Below are positions 14,937-23,128 of a DNA stretch of 43,412 nucleotides, piece by piece. Source of the stretch: JARRNJ01 sp037385045. GTDB lineage: Bacteria; Pseudomonadota; Gammaproteobacteria; JASBUN01. The stretch lies in the NCBI GenBank assembly GCA_037385045.1, contig JARRNJ010000010.1, positions 1 through 43,412 of the forward strand. The letters are read 5' to 3'. A program made the translations under genes and the position numbers. The notes beneath the pieces are model-generated. The model made no database searches, was not told the DNA's origin, and saw only the letters and a list, made by a program, of their open reading frames with translations. Within the stretch, counting starts at the first letter, position 1. Every line of letters starts with the position of its first letter.

Positions 14937-16976
14937 TCACGCCGCCAGGCCCGAGTGGCGCAGCAGCGCGTCGATGGTGGGTTCGCGGCCGCGGAATTCA
15001 ACGAACAGCTCCATCGGCTCGCGTGAGCCGCCCTGCTCGAGGATGGCGCTGAGGAACCGGCGGCCGGTGTCCTGGTCGAAAATGCCGCTTTCCTCGAATG
15101 CCGAGAAGGCGTCGGCCGCCAGCACTTCGGCCCATTTGTAGCTGTAATACCCGGCCGCGTAGCCGCCGGCGAAGATATGGGAGAAGCTGTGGGGGAAGCG
15201 GTTGAAGGACGGCGGATGCATGACCGCCACCTGCTCGCGCACTTCCTGCAGCAGCTCATAGATGCGTCCGCCGCGTTCGGGGTCGTATTCCAGGTGCAGG
15301 CGGAAGTCGAACAGCGCGAATTCCAGCTGGCGCACCATCTGCATTGCCGACTGGAAGTTGCGCGCCGCCGTCATGCGCTGGTAGAGCGCCTCGGGCAGCG
15401 CCGCGCCGGTCTGGTAGTGGCGCGCGAACAGATCCAGCGCTTCGCGCTCCCAACACCAGTTCTCCATGAACTGGCTGGGCAGCTCCACCGCGTCCCATGC
15501 CACGCCAGCGATGCCCGAAACGCTCGGGTAGTCCACCAGGGTCAGCATGTGATGCAGACCGTGGCCGAACTCGTGGAACAGTGTTTCCACCTCGTCGTGG
15601 GTGAGCAGCGCCGGCTGGTCGCCGATGGGCGGGGTGAAGTTGCAGGTCAGGTAAGCGACCGGAATCTGCACCTGCCCGCCGCTGCGCTTGCGGCCCAGGC
15701 ACTCGTCCATCCAGGCGCCGCCGCGCTTGTTGGGACGGGCATACAGGTCCAGGTAGAACTGCCCGCGCAGCTCGCCGCGACGGTCGCGGATCTCGTAGAA
15801 CCGCACGTCCGGGTGCCAGGCGTCCACGCCGGGCACCTCGCGGATGTCGAGGCCGTAGAGCTTTTCCACCACCGCGAACATGCCCGGCACCACACCGGTG
15901 TCGGGAAAGTATGGTTTCAGCTCTTCCTGGGAGATGCTGTAGCGGGCCTGGCGCAGCTTCTCGGAGTAGTAAGGCACGTCCCACGCTTCCAGCGTCTCCA
16001 TGCCATGCTGCCCGCGCGCGAAAGCCCGGACTTCGTCCAGCTCCTCCCGCGCCCGGGGCAATGAGCGCTGCGCCAGCTGGTGCAGGAACTGGATCACCTG
16101 ATCGGTGGAGCCGGCCATCTTGGTGGCCAGGGAGCGTTCGGCGTAATTGGTGAATCCCAGCAGCCGCGCCGCCTCGTGGCGCAGGCGCAGGATATCCTCC
16201 ATGATCGGGCCGTTGTCCCACTGCCCGGCGTTGGGACCTTCGTCCGAGGCCCGGGTGACGTAGGCGGCGTACATCTCGCGGCGCAGCTCGCGGTCGTCGG
16301 CGTAGGTGAGCACCGGAACGTAGGACGGGAACTCCAGGTTGAACAGCCAGCCCTCGACGCCTTCGCGTTCGGCGTTCTGGCGCGCCAGGGACACCGCCGA
16401 CTCGGGCAGCCCCTGCAGCCGGCCGGCATCGGTGATGCGCTTGCTCCAGGCCTGGGTGGCGTCGAGGAGGTTTTCGCTGAATTTCGACGTCAGCCGCGAA
16501 AGCTCCTGCATGATGGCCTTGTAGCGCTGTTTGTCCTGTTCGGCGAGGGCCACGCCGGAGAGCCGGAAGTCGCGCAGGGCATTGTCCACCACTTTGCGCT
16601 GGGCGGTGTCGAGGCGGGCGTATTCGGCGCCTTCGGCAATGGACTTGAAGGCCTGGTAGAGCCGGGCGTGCTGGCCCATTTCGGTGGCGTAGTCGCTCAG
16701 CTTGGGCAGGCAGGCGTTGTAGGCGGCGCGCAATGGCTCGCTGTTGACTACGGCGTTCATGTGGCCGACCGGCGACCAGATGCGGCTCAGCCGCTCCTCC
16801 ATGTCTTCCAGGGGCTGAATCAGGTTGGTCCAGGAGTAGTCCCGGTTGGCGTCCAGCAGCTCCTGGAGGGTGCGGCGGTTTTCCGCCAGCACGGCATCGA
16901 TGGCCGGCTCCACGTGCTCCGGGGTGATCTGGGAAAACGGCGGCAGGCCGCTCATGGTGAGCAGGGGATTGGGCAT
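14937..16976 (-). CDS. prlC: Oligopeptidase A (M3 zinc metallopeptidase)
   Basis: 679 residues, like E. coli PrlC/OpdA (680). This cytosolic thimet-type peptidase degrades oligopeptides, including cleaved signal peptides. The zinc motif HEFGH is at His468-His472 (VETLFHEFGHGLHHML), with the third ligand expected in the following helix (SQFMENWCWE). The N-terminus MPNPLLTMSGLPPFSQITPE is typical, so the first ATG is used although its ribosome binding site is weak. It is divergent from srkA, with 72 bases between the starts. Confidence 0.95.
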   Translation of the reverse strand: MPNPLLTMSGLPPFSQITPEHVEPAIDAVLAENRRTLQELLDANRDYSWTNLIQPLEDMEERLSRIWSPVGHMNAVVNSEPLRAAYNACLPKLSDYATEMGQHARLYQAFKSIAEGAEYARLDTAQRKVVDNALRDFRLSGVALAEQDKQRYKAIMQELSRLTSKFSENLLDATQAWSKRITDAGRLQGLPESAVSLARQNAEREGVEGWLFNLEFPSYVPVLTYADDRELRREMYAAYVTRASDEGPNAGQWDNGPIMEDILRLRHEAARLLGFTNYAERSLATKMAGSTDQVIQFLHQLAQRSLPRAREELDEVRAFARGQHGMETLEAWDVPYYSEKLRQARYSISQEELKPYFPDTGVVPGMFAVVEKLYGLDIREVPGVDAWHPDVRFYEIRDRRGELRGQFYLDLYARPNKRGGAWMDECLGRKRSGGQVQIPVAYLTCNFTPPIGDQPALLTHDEVETLFHEFGHGLHHMLTLVDYPSVSGIAGVAWDAVELPSQFMENWCWEREALDLFARHYQTGAALPEALYQRMTAARNFQSAMQMVRQLEFALFDFRLHLEYDPERGGRIYELLQEVREQVAVMHPPSFNRFPHSFSHIFAGGYAAGYYSYKWAEVLAADAFSAFEESGIFDQDTGRRFLSAILEQGGSREPMELFVEFRGREPTIDALLRHSGLAA

Positions 16977-17048
16977 GGTGTACCGGGTTGAACCTCGCGC
17001 GACTGGGGAATGGGTGTCAGTTGTACCAACCTAATTTATCATGTCCCG

Positions 17049-18068
17049 ATGCAGGGCGACAAAGACAGCGGGCCGGGCGGCGCGGCCGCCGGGCACCCCT
17101 ACGACCGGCTGACCCCGGTGGTGATTCTCGACGCCGTCGACAACCTGGGGCGGTGCAGCGACGGTCGCCTGCTGGCGCTCAACAGCTACGAAAACCGCGT
17201 TTACCAGGTGGGTATGGAGGACGGCCCGCCGTTGATCGCCAAATTCTATCGTCCCGGCCGCTGGTCCGATGCCGCCATCCTGGAGGAGCACGCTTTCACC
17301 CAGGCCCTGGCCGACCACGAGATTCCGGCGGTCCCGCCCCTGGCCGATGCCGACGGGCGCACCCTGTTCGAGCATGCCGGATTCCGCTTCGCCCTCTACC
17401 CGCGCCGGGGCGGGCATTGGCCGGAGCTCGACAACCCGGATCACCTCCACTGGCTCGGGCGCTTCATCGGCCGCATCCATGCCCTGGGGGCGGTCCGGCC
17501 GTTTGAGCACCGGCCGAGCCTGGATATCGACACTTTCGGCACCCAATCCTGCCGCTACCTGCTCGAGCACGCCTTCATTCCCGGCCACCTGCTCGACGCC
17601 TACACCACGCTCACCGCCGACCTGCTTGACGCGGTTCGCGCGGCGTTCGGGCGCGCCGGCCCGGTGCGCCGGCTGCGCCTGCACGGCGACTGCCACCCCG
17701 GCAACATCCTGTGGACCGACGCCGGCCCCCATTTCGTGGATTTCGACGACGCGCGCATGGGGCCGGCGGTGCAGGACCTGTGGATGCTGTTGTCCGGCGA
17801 CCGGACGGAGATGACGGCGCAATTGAGCGAGATCGCCGACGGTTATAATCAGTTCCATTCCTTCGACCCGCGCGAGCTGCACCTGGTGGAGGCGCTGCGC
17901 ACCCTGCGCATGCTCCACTATTCGGCCTGGCTGGCCCGGCGCTGGCAGGACCCGGCATTTCCGCGCAGCTTTCCCTGGTTCAACACCCCGCGCTATTGGG
18001 AGGAACAGGTGCTGGCCCTGCGCGAACAGGCCGCCCTGCTGCAGGAGCCGCCCCTGGCCCTCGGCTGA
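17049..18068 (+). CDS. srkA: SrkA stress-response Ser/Thr protein kinase (YihE/RdoA)
   Basis: 339 residues (E. coli SrkA 328) of the aminoglycoside-phosphotransferase-like kinase fold. The region LALNSYENRVYQVGMEDG, the lysine strand LIAKFYRPGRW and the following LEEHAFTQAL match SrkA closely. Catalytic motifs are LHGDCHPGNILW and FVDFDDARMGP, giving the catalytic Asp, Asn and the metal-binding Asp. SrkA counters death under envelope and oxidative stress in E. coli. The ATG at 17049 is chosen because residues before it are not conserved; no clear ribosome binding site is visible. Confidence 0.93.
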   Translation: MQGDKDSGPGGAAAGHPYDRLTPVVILDAVDNLGRCSDGRLLALNSYENRVYQVGMEDGPPLIAKFYRPGRWSDAAILEEHAFTQALADHEIPAVPPLADADGRTLFEHAGFRFALYPRRGGHWPELDNPDHLHWLGRFIGRIHALGAVRPFEHRPSLDIDTFGTQSCRYLLEHAFIPGHLLDAYTTLTADLLDAVRAAFGRAGPVRRLRLHGDCHPGNILWTDAGPHFVDFDDARMGPAVQDLWMLLSGDRTEMTAQLSEIADGYNQFHSFDPRELHLVEALRTLRMLHYSAWLARRWQDPAFPRSFPWFNTPRYWEEQVLALREQAALLQEPPLALG

Positions 18069-18175
18069 CCGGCCGCCGCCACTGCCGCTCGTCCGGGAAA
18101 TGGCGCCGTTCCACCCCGCGCAACGTGCGCCTGTGCGGTGATTGTGGGAGAATCCCCAAGGGTTGGGAGGAATTA

Positions 18176-18193
18176 GCGGCGCTGCGGCGCCGC
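18176..18193. promoter_or_regulatory. GC-rich hairpin between srkA and the next gene
   Basis: GCGGCGC and GCGCCGC form a 7-bp stem with a 4-base loop inside the 226-bp gap after srkA. There is no T-run. It may slow or end srkA transcription, or may be a chance product of high GC content. The rest of this gap shows nothing I recognise. Confidence 0.25.
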
Positions 18194-18294
18194 GTCGGGG
18201 GCCGGGTCGGGCGGCCGTTGTACGGGCGGCGCAGGGCTTGGTGGGGAAGTAGCGCGCGGCAGGACCGCGGCGACAACGACATAGGGCGGGCGCT

Positions 18295-18609
18295 ATGCGT
18301 TATGCCATCGTAATCAATCTGGACTATGACACCAACGACGAGGAGCAGTGCAAGCGTATCTGGCACGAGCTGCGGCAGCGTATGGTCGAGGCGGGTTTCC
18401 GCTTGGAAGGCAGGCTGTTCACCATTGCCCTGCCGGAGGCCGACGCTTGCGAACTCGCCCGGGGAGTGGTCGAAGCCATGGACAGTGACCCCTTGGTCGA
18501 GGGCGTGGGGATTTACAATTTCCTCAAGGAATTCTATGGTTACGACCACACCGGTACTGTGAACCTGCTGGTGCCGCCCACCGAAAACATCCTCCTGGAC
18601 GAAGGCTGA
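18295..18609 (+). CDS. Conserved-looking small protein of unknown function
   Basis: 104 residues, acidic, no signal peptide or membrane segment. The first strand MRYAIVINLDYD, the helix CKRIWHELRQRMVEAGF and the strand GRLFTIALPE give a beta-alpha-beta start like a ferredoxin-like fold. Loosely, this resembles VapD or Cas2-type small proteins, but I see no diagnostic motif and do not assign it. The C-terminus (FLKEFYGYDHTGTVNLLVPP) looks ordered. The ATG at 18295 has a GGGCGGG stretch upstream. It may be transcribed with the next gene. Confidence 0.65.
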   Translation: MRYAIVINLDYDTNDEEQCKRIWHELRQRMVEAGFRLEGRLFTIALPEADACELARGVVEAMDSDPLVEGVGIYNFLKEFYGYDHTGTVNLLVPPTENILLDEG

Positions 18610-18675
18610 GGGTCGGCCGCCCGGCGGCGGCATCCCGCGCGGGCGGCGTCGGTTTTGCCAACGCCTCGTTACGCT

Positions 18676-19341
18676 ATGACGCCACACTTCAGTGATCTGC
18701 CCGGCTGCCGGGAACGGCACCTGCAGCGCAAATGCGACAATCCCCTGTTTCCCGCCCAGGCCCGGAAAGTCACCCAGGCGCAGGTGGATGAGGCCCGCCA
18801 GCAGGACCGGGCGGAGGCCGCCCGCTTCGCCGACGAGTTCCAAAGCCTGTTGCAGCGCGCGTCCGGCTTCAGCGGTCGGGTGGACACTGAAGAAGTGCTG
18901 CAGCTCAAGGAGGACATCGATCGGCTCTACGAGCAATGCGTGGGGCTGGCGGGGGATCACAGCGGGGAAAAGCGGGCGCTGTTGAAACTCAATGACGTGA
19001 TCATGGCCTCGATTCGCGCCGCTGCGGACGGCGACGGGGCTGCCGTCGGGGAGCTGGAACGGGAAGCGGCCGCCCGCGACATGCATCTGCGGCTGCTGGA
19101 CTATCCCCTGGTGGTCGATCTGCTGCGCGCCGATACGCCGGTGGAACGGGAAGACCTGGTGCCGGCGCTGTTGAGCGCCGACGCTGAAACGGTGCCGGTG
19201 GTGATGTCACTGTTCGACGCCGACCAGCGGGCGGCGCTGCGCGCCGAAGCGCGCGCCCTGATCCAGACCCTGGAACATCGCGGCCAGGCCTCGCGGCAAT
19301 TGCTGGAGCGGCTGACGGCCATGGAAGCGTCGCCCCAGTAA
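18676..19341 (+). CDS. Uncharacterised helical cytosolic protein
   Basis: 221 residues from the ATG at 18676. The sequence is almost wholly helical, rich in Ala, Glu, Arg and Leu, without signal peptide or membrane segment. Near the start is RHLQRKCDNPLFPAQARKVT, and the middle has LQLKEDIDRLYEQCVGLAGD. I recognise no domain. Codon use matches its neighbours, so I consider it a real gene. It ends 4 bases before the stop of the convergent slyD-like gene, leaving no room for a separate terminator. Confidence 0.7.
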   Translation: MTPHFSDLPGCRERHLQRKCDNPLFPAQARKVTQAQVDEARQQDRAEAARFADEFQSLLQRASGFSGRVDTEEVLQLKEDIDRLYEQCVGLAGDHSGEKRALLKLNDVIMASIRAAADGDGAAVGELEREAAARDMHLRLLDYPLVVDLLRADTPVEREDLVPALLSADAETVPVVMSLFDADQRAALRAEARALIQTLEHRGQASRQLLERLTAMEASPQ

Positions 19342-19345
19342 GCCG

Positions 19346-19888
19346 TCAATGAAGTTCTGGGCCGGGCTCCGGCCCCGGCTTGTCGCGCCAGGCGTGGCCG
19401 GCCTCGATTTCCTCGGCGGTGGCCTCGCGGATTCCCACGACTTCCACCACGAAACGCAACGGCAGGCCGGCCAGCGGGTGGTTGCCGTCCACGGTGACGG
19501 TGTCGTCCTCGACCCGGGTGACCCGGAATTGGATCACGGTGCCGTCCGGGGCCTCGCCGTCCAATACCGTCCCCGGCTGTTGCGCCTCGGTGGGAAATTC
19601 GTCGCTGCCACCGGTAATCACCAGATTGGGGTCGTAGGCGCCGAAGCCTTGGTCGGCCGTCAGTTCCACCTCCGTCTTGAAGCCCACGGCAAAACCCTCC
19701 ATCGCCTGCTGCAAGCGTGGCAGGCGCGGCTCGTAGCCGCCGTGGAGGTACACCAGGTCGTCGCGGTACTCCAGCAACTCACCGGTATCCCGGTGAAACA
19801 GGGCGTACTTGAGGGTCACCACTTTGCCCGGCCCGACCTTGAGCGGGTTCAGGCGCGGCTGGAAGTGAACGATTTTTTCGTCGCTCAT
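19346..19888 (-). CDS. SlyD/FkpB-like FKBP-type peptidyl-prolyl isomerase
   Basis: 180 residues, cytosolic. The FKBP core is split by an insert-in-flap domain, as in SlyD and SlpA. LKVGPGKVVTLKYALF begins the core, VELTADQGFGAYDPNLV enters the flap, and VTVDGNHPLAGLPLRFVVEV is the signature returning strand (the DGNHPLAG motif). Such proteins catalyse proline isomerisation and act as chaperones. The histidine-rich metal-binding tail of E. coli SlyD is absent, so a nickel role is not supported. The N-terminus carries about 15 residues before the core. slyX follows upstream on the same strand, as these genes are also close in E. coli. Confidence 0.88.
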   Translation of the reverse strand: MSDEKIVHFQPRLNPLKVGPGKVVTLKYALFHRDTGELLEYRDDLVYLHGGYEPRLPRLQQAMEGFAVGFKTEVELTADQGFGAYDPNLVITGGSDEFPTEAQQPGTVLDGEAPDGTVIQFRVTRVEDDTVTVDGNHPLAGLPLRFVVEVVGIREATAEEIEAGHAWRDKPGPEPGPELH

Positions 19889-19950
19889 GAAACGATTGTA
19901 GCCGCGCCGGCTGCCGCCTCACAGCCGTGCGGGGATTTCGGCCGTCAGGG

Positions 19951-20160
19951 TCAATAGTGCGGCGGGGGTGTTTCCTCGGACTCAGGCCCCACCGCCGGCG
20001 GTTCCATCTGGCGCAGGACTTCGGTGAGCTGCGCCAGGTCGCGCTGTAGCGATGCGATCTGCCGCGCCTGCGCCAGAACGGTGCTGGTCAGTTCATCCAG
20101 CGCCGCCTCCTGATGGGTGAGGCGCACTTCAAGGTCGGTGATTCGGGATTCGGCGGCCAT
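19951..20160 (-). CDS. slyX: SlyX family protein
   Basis: 69 residues, one long coiled-coil helix (RITDLEVRLTHQEAALDELT onwards) followed by a proline-rich tail ending TPPPHY, the conserved end of SlyX proteins. SlyX is a small cytosolic protein next to slyD in enterobacteria; its role is unknown. It lies 62 bases upstream of the slyD-like gene on the same strand and may be co-transcribed. Confidence 0.9.
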   Translation of the reverse strand: MAAESRITDLEVRLTHQEAALDELTSTVLAQARQIASLQRDLAQLTEVLRQMEPPAVGPESEETPPPHY

Positions 20161-20248
20161 GGCGGGGTCCGTTGGCGGTGGTGGTCGTGGGCATGGGATT
20201 GTAGCGGCAACCGGGTCGCGTTCATATGGGCGCTGCGGCGCGACGAAC

Positions 20249-21088
20249 TCAGGCTCTGCCGGCGGCGCCGCGCCGGGCGGCGGCCACGTACACGTCGTAG
20301 CGGGTATTCTTGCCGTTGATCACCATGGTCGGTGCCGGGCCGGCGATGGCAGCCGCGCCCCGCGGCCGTTTGACCACCACCCGTTGCCGGGCACAGGCGA
20401 GCGCGGCGCTCAACAGCGCCGGGGCGTCTTCGTCCCCGCCCACCAGCCGGCGGAACAGGCGCATTTCCTTTTTCACCAGCGCGCTCTTGCTGCGATGGGG
20501 ATACATCGGATCCAGGTACACCACCGCCGGGCGCTGGTGGCGGGCGAGATCCTGGAGCAGCGTGATGGCGTCGCCCGGCGCCAGGGCCATGCGGGCGACC
20601 ACGGGCGCCGTCCGGGGGTCGGCCTGAGCCCGCGCCAGGGCGTTTTCCAGCAGGGCCGCCACCACCGGCGATCGTTCCACCAGGCGCACCTCACAGCCGA
20701 GACCGGCGAGGACGAAGGCGTCGCGCCCCAGTCCGGCGGTGGCGTCGACCACGCTGGGGCGGGCGCCGCCGCGCACACCCACGGCGCGCGCCAGGGGCTG
20801 GCCGGCGCCTTCACCGGCGCGGTGCCGGTGGCCGGCGGCGCCGTGGACGAATTCGGCGTAAACCGCCCCCGGGGCGCCGGGGCCGGTGGCGCGCAGCTGC
20901 AGGCGGCAGCCGGGTGGTTGCGGCGCCGGGACCAGCTCCAGCAACAACGTGCCGGGACCGGCGCCGGGCGTCTGCAGCGCCAGCCCCAACCGCGCGGCAA
21001 GCGCCCGGGCGCGGTCAGCCAGGTCGGCGCTTGCGGCGGCAACGGCCACTGCGGCCGATTCCTGGGTCCTGGGCGGCGGCTGTGACAT
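20249..21088 (-). CDS. rsmJ: RsmJ: 16S rRNA guanine(1516)-N2 methyltransferase
   Basis: 279 residues (E. coli RsmJ/YhiQ 250). The S-adenosylmethionine site is VVDATAGLGRDAFVLAGLG, then EVRLVERSP as the acidic loop. The catalytic motif is VVYLDPMYPHRSKSALVKK, the DPMYP form typical of RsmJ. The end VVVKRPRGAAAIAG followed by NGKNTRYDVYV also matches. The N-terminal 40 residues are poorly conserved and alanine-rich. The ATG at 21088 opens MSQPPPRTQESAA; a shorter start is possible. Confidence 0.92.
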   Translation of the reverse strand: MSQPPPRTQESAAVAVAAASADLADRARALAARLGLALQTPGAGPGTLLLELVPAPQPPGCRLQLRATGPGAPGAVYAEFVHGAAGHRHRAGEGAGQPLARAVGVRGGARPSVVDATAGLGRDAFVLAGLGCEVRLVERSPVVAALLENALARAQADPRTAPVVARMALAPGDAITLLQDLARHQRPAVVYLDPMYPHRSKSALVKKEMRLFRRLVGGDEDAPALLSAALACARQRVVVKRPRGAAAIAGPAPTMVINGKNTRYDVYVAAARRGAAGRA

Positions 21089-21176
21089 GGGATAAGCTTT
21101 CCTTGGTCATTCCACGGGAAACAGGCCGATTGTGCCATGAACCGCACATGGCCCGCCCAGCGCTGCATGGCCGCTT

Positions 21177-21710
21177 ATGACCATTCGCCGTTTCGACCAA
21201 CACCAGCCCGTCGTCGCCGACAGCGCCTACGTTGATCCCGGTGCGGTGGTCGTGGGTGACGTCACCCTGGGCGCGTACAGCTCGGTGTGGCCCATGGCGG
21301 TGATCCGCGGCGACATCCACCGTATTCGCATCGGCGCCCGCACCAGCATCCAGGACGGGTCGGTGCTGCACGTCACCCACGCCAGCGACTATCATCCGGA
21401 AGGGTTTGCGCTGCAGGTGGGCGACGACGTCACCGTCGGCCACCACGTGGTGCTGCACGGCTGCACGCTCGGCGACGGCTGCCTGATCGGCATGGGTTCT
21501 CTGGTGATGGACGGCGCGGTCATCGAGGCGGGCGCCATGGTCGGGGCCGGCTCTCTGGTCAGCCCCGGGACCCGGGTGAGCGGCGGTGACCTGTGGCTCG
21601 GCCGCCCGGCGCGGCGGGAGCGCCCGCTCAGCGGGCCCGAGCGCGACTACCTGCGCTACGTGGCGGCGCGCTACGTGGCCCTGGCGCGGCGCTACCGCGG
21701 CGGGACGTGA
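21177..21710 (+). CDS. Gamma-carbonic anhydrase-like hexapeptide-repeat protein (YrdA type)
   Basis: 177 residues forming a left-handed beta-helix of hexapeptide repeats (AYVDPGAVVVGDVTLGAYSS). The metal-binding pattern of gamma-carbonic anhydrases is present: VLHVTH, then VTVGHHVVLHGC, supplying three histidines, and VIRGDIHRIRIG with the conserved Arg and Asp. E. coli YrdA has this fold, but its activity is uncertain, so I avoid a firm enzyme name. It is the first of two rightward genes between rsmJ and aroE. Confidence 0.9.
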   Translation: MTIRRFDQHQPVVADSAYVDPGAVVVGDVTLGAYSSVWPMAVIRGDIHRIRIGARTSIQDGSVLHVTHASDYHPEGFALQVGDDVTVGHHVVLHGCTLGDGCLIGMGSLVMDGAVIEAGAMVGAGSLVSPGTRVSGGDLWLGRPARRERPLSGPERDYLRYVAARYVALARRYRGGT

Positions 21711-21781
21711 TCGGGCTCGGGCCGGAATCGCCGGCAACGGGTGGATACACGGCGCCGACTGACGGCGGCTGGAGGTCGAAC

Positions 21782-22117
21782 ATGGAAATCTTCGTCGGCA
21801 ATCTTCCCCGCGACGCCAACGTCGCCGATCTGCGCCACCTGTTCGGTCATGGTACCGCCGCCCGTTTCCGTGTCGTTCAAAAACGCTGCGCCAACGGGAC
21901 ATCCTGCTGCTACGGGTGCGCGGTGATCGGACCGGAGCGGCTGGCGCGGCGCCTGATCGCCGAGCTCGACGGCCTGGTATTGAGGGGGCGGCGGTTGCAG
22001 GTGCGCCCGTTCCGGCAGCGCAACGGCTACAAGGAACGCCGGGCACCCCCCTGGCGCGGCCAGCCCTGGTTCGGTGTCGACCGGCGCAAGAGCGAGCGGC
22101 GCAACGGTGACTACTGA
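21782..22117 (+). CDS. Small RRM-type RNA-binding protein with a cysteine cluster
   Basis: 111 residues starting after a strong GGAGG site. MEIFVGNLPRDANVADLRHLF is a standard RRM opening with RNP2 (IFVGNL). The RNP1 strand, usually K-G-F-G-F-V, is replaced by a segment with Cys36, Cys42, Cys43 and Cys46 (CANGTSCCYGCAVIG), so the aromatic RNA-stacking residues are mostly lost. The last strand GLVLRGRRLQVRPF is normal. A basic tail (RRKSERRNGDY) may add nucleic-acid contacts. The 3' end overlaps the convergent aroE end by 7 bases. Confidence 0.85.
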   Translation: MEIFVGNLPRDANVADLRHLFGHGTAARFRVVQKRCANGTSCCYGCAVIGPERLARRLIAELDGLVLRGRRLQVRPFRQRNGYKERRAPPWRGQPWFGVDRRKSERRNGDY

Positions 22118-22941
22118 CCGGCGCGCAGGCGCTCGATGACGGGCGCGGTCCGCGGCCGCACGCCGCGCCACAACAGAAACGATTCCGCCGCCTGCTCCAC
22201 CAGCATCCCCAGGCCGTCGAGCGCCAGGCCGGCGCCGTGGGCCCGCCCCCATTCCATGAACGCGGTCGGCCGGTCGCCGTACATCATGTCGTAGCAGCAG
22301 CCCCCGGGCTGCAACGACCCCTCGGGCAGCGGCGGCACTTCTCCCTGCAGGCTCGCCGCCGTGCCGTTGATGATCAGGTCGAAGCGCCGGTCGGCGAGGG
22401 CGTCGAAGCCGCCGCCGTATACCGCGCCGTCGCCATTGAACGCCCGGGCCAGTTCCAGCGCGCGTTCGGGGGTGCGGTTGGCGATCACCAGCTGCGCCGG
22501 GCGGCACGCCAGCAGGGGTTCCAGCACCCCGCGCACGGCGCCCCCGGCGCCGAGGACCAGCAGCCGTGCGCCGCCGATCGCCACGCCGTGGTTTTCGGTG
22601 AGATCGCGCACCAGCCCCGCCCCATCCGTGTTGTCCCCGAACCGCTCGCCGCCGGCATGGAACACGATGGTGTTCACTGCTCCTGCGCGCTCGGCCCGCG
22701 GACTGCGCTGGTGCACGGCTTCCCAGGCCTGGCGCTTGAACGGTACGGTGATGTTCAGGCCCTTGCCGCCGGCCCGCTCAAACGCATCCAGCGCCGCCGC
22801 AAAACCGTCCTCGGGCACCAGGATCGCCTCGTAGGTGAGCGCCTGGCCGGTCTGGCGGGCGAACAGCTCGTGAATGTGCGGCGACTTGCTGTGGGCGATG
22901 GGGTTGCCCATCACGGCGTAACGATCGGTCTGGCCGCTCAT
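22111..22941 (-). CDS. aroE: Shikimate dehydrogenase
   Basis: 276 residues (typical about 270). It reduces 3-dehydroshikimate with NADPH in aromatic amino acid synthesis. YAVMGNPIAHSKSPHIHELF binds shikimate; NITVPFK holds the catalytic lysine and GDNTDGAGLVRDL the catalytic aspartate. LLVLGAGGAVRGVLEPL is the NADP loop, followed by IANRTPERALELA with the Asn-Arg-Thr pattern favouring NADP. It starts at the ATG at 22941, opposite ppx. Confidence 0.96.
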   Translation of the reverse strand: MSGQTDRYAVMGNPIAHSKSPHIHELFARQTGQALTYEAILVPEDGFAAALDAFERAGGKGLNITVPFKRQAWEAVHQRSPRAERAGAVNTIVFHAGGERFGDNTDGAGLVRDLTENHGVAIGGARLLVLGAGGAVRGVLEPLLACRPAQLVIANRTPERALELARAFNGDGAVYGGGFDALADRRFDLIINGTAASLQGEVPPLPEGSLQPGGCCYDMMYGDRPTAFMEWGRAHGAGLALDGLGMLVEQAAESFLLWRGVRPRTAPVIERLRAGQ

Positions 22942-23128
22942 GGTGTGTCCTGGCCTGCGGTTCGGTGTGCCTGTGGTTGGCCGGATGGTACAACAAAACC
23001 ATCGTGGCGCGGAGGTTGTGCAGCACCGGCGGTGCGTGGACGGCGCCGCCGCGAGCGGCTACCATGAGGCCGGTCTTCGCGTTACCGCGTACGCTCGCGC
23101 AACCCTTCACCGGCTATCGGCATTGGCA

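Noticed and set aside
17996..18313. A 105-codon frame across the srkA end and the following gap
   Set aside because: Overlaps the srkA 3' end and the next gene start, with low-complexity Gly/Arg content and no ribosome site.
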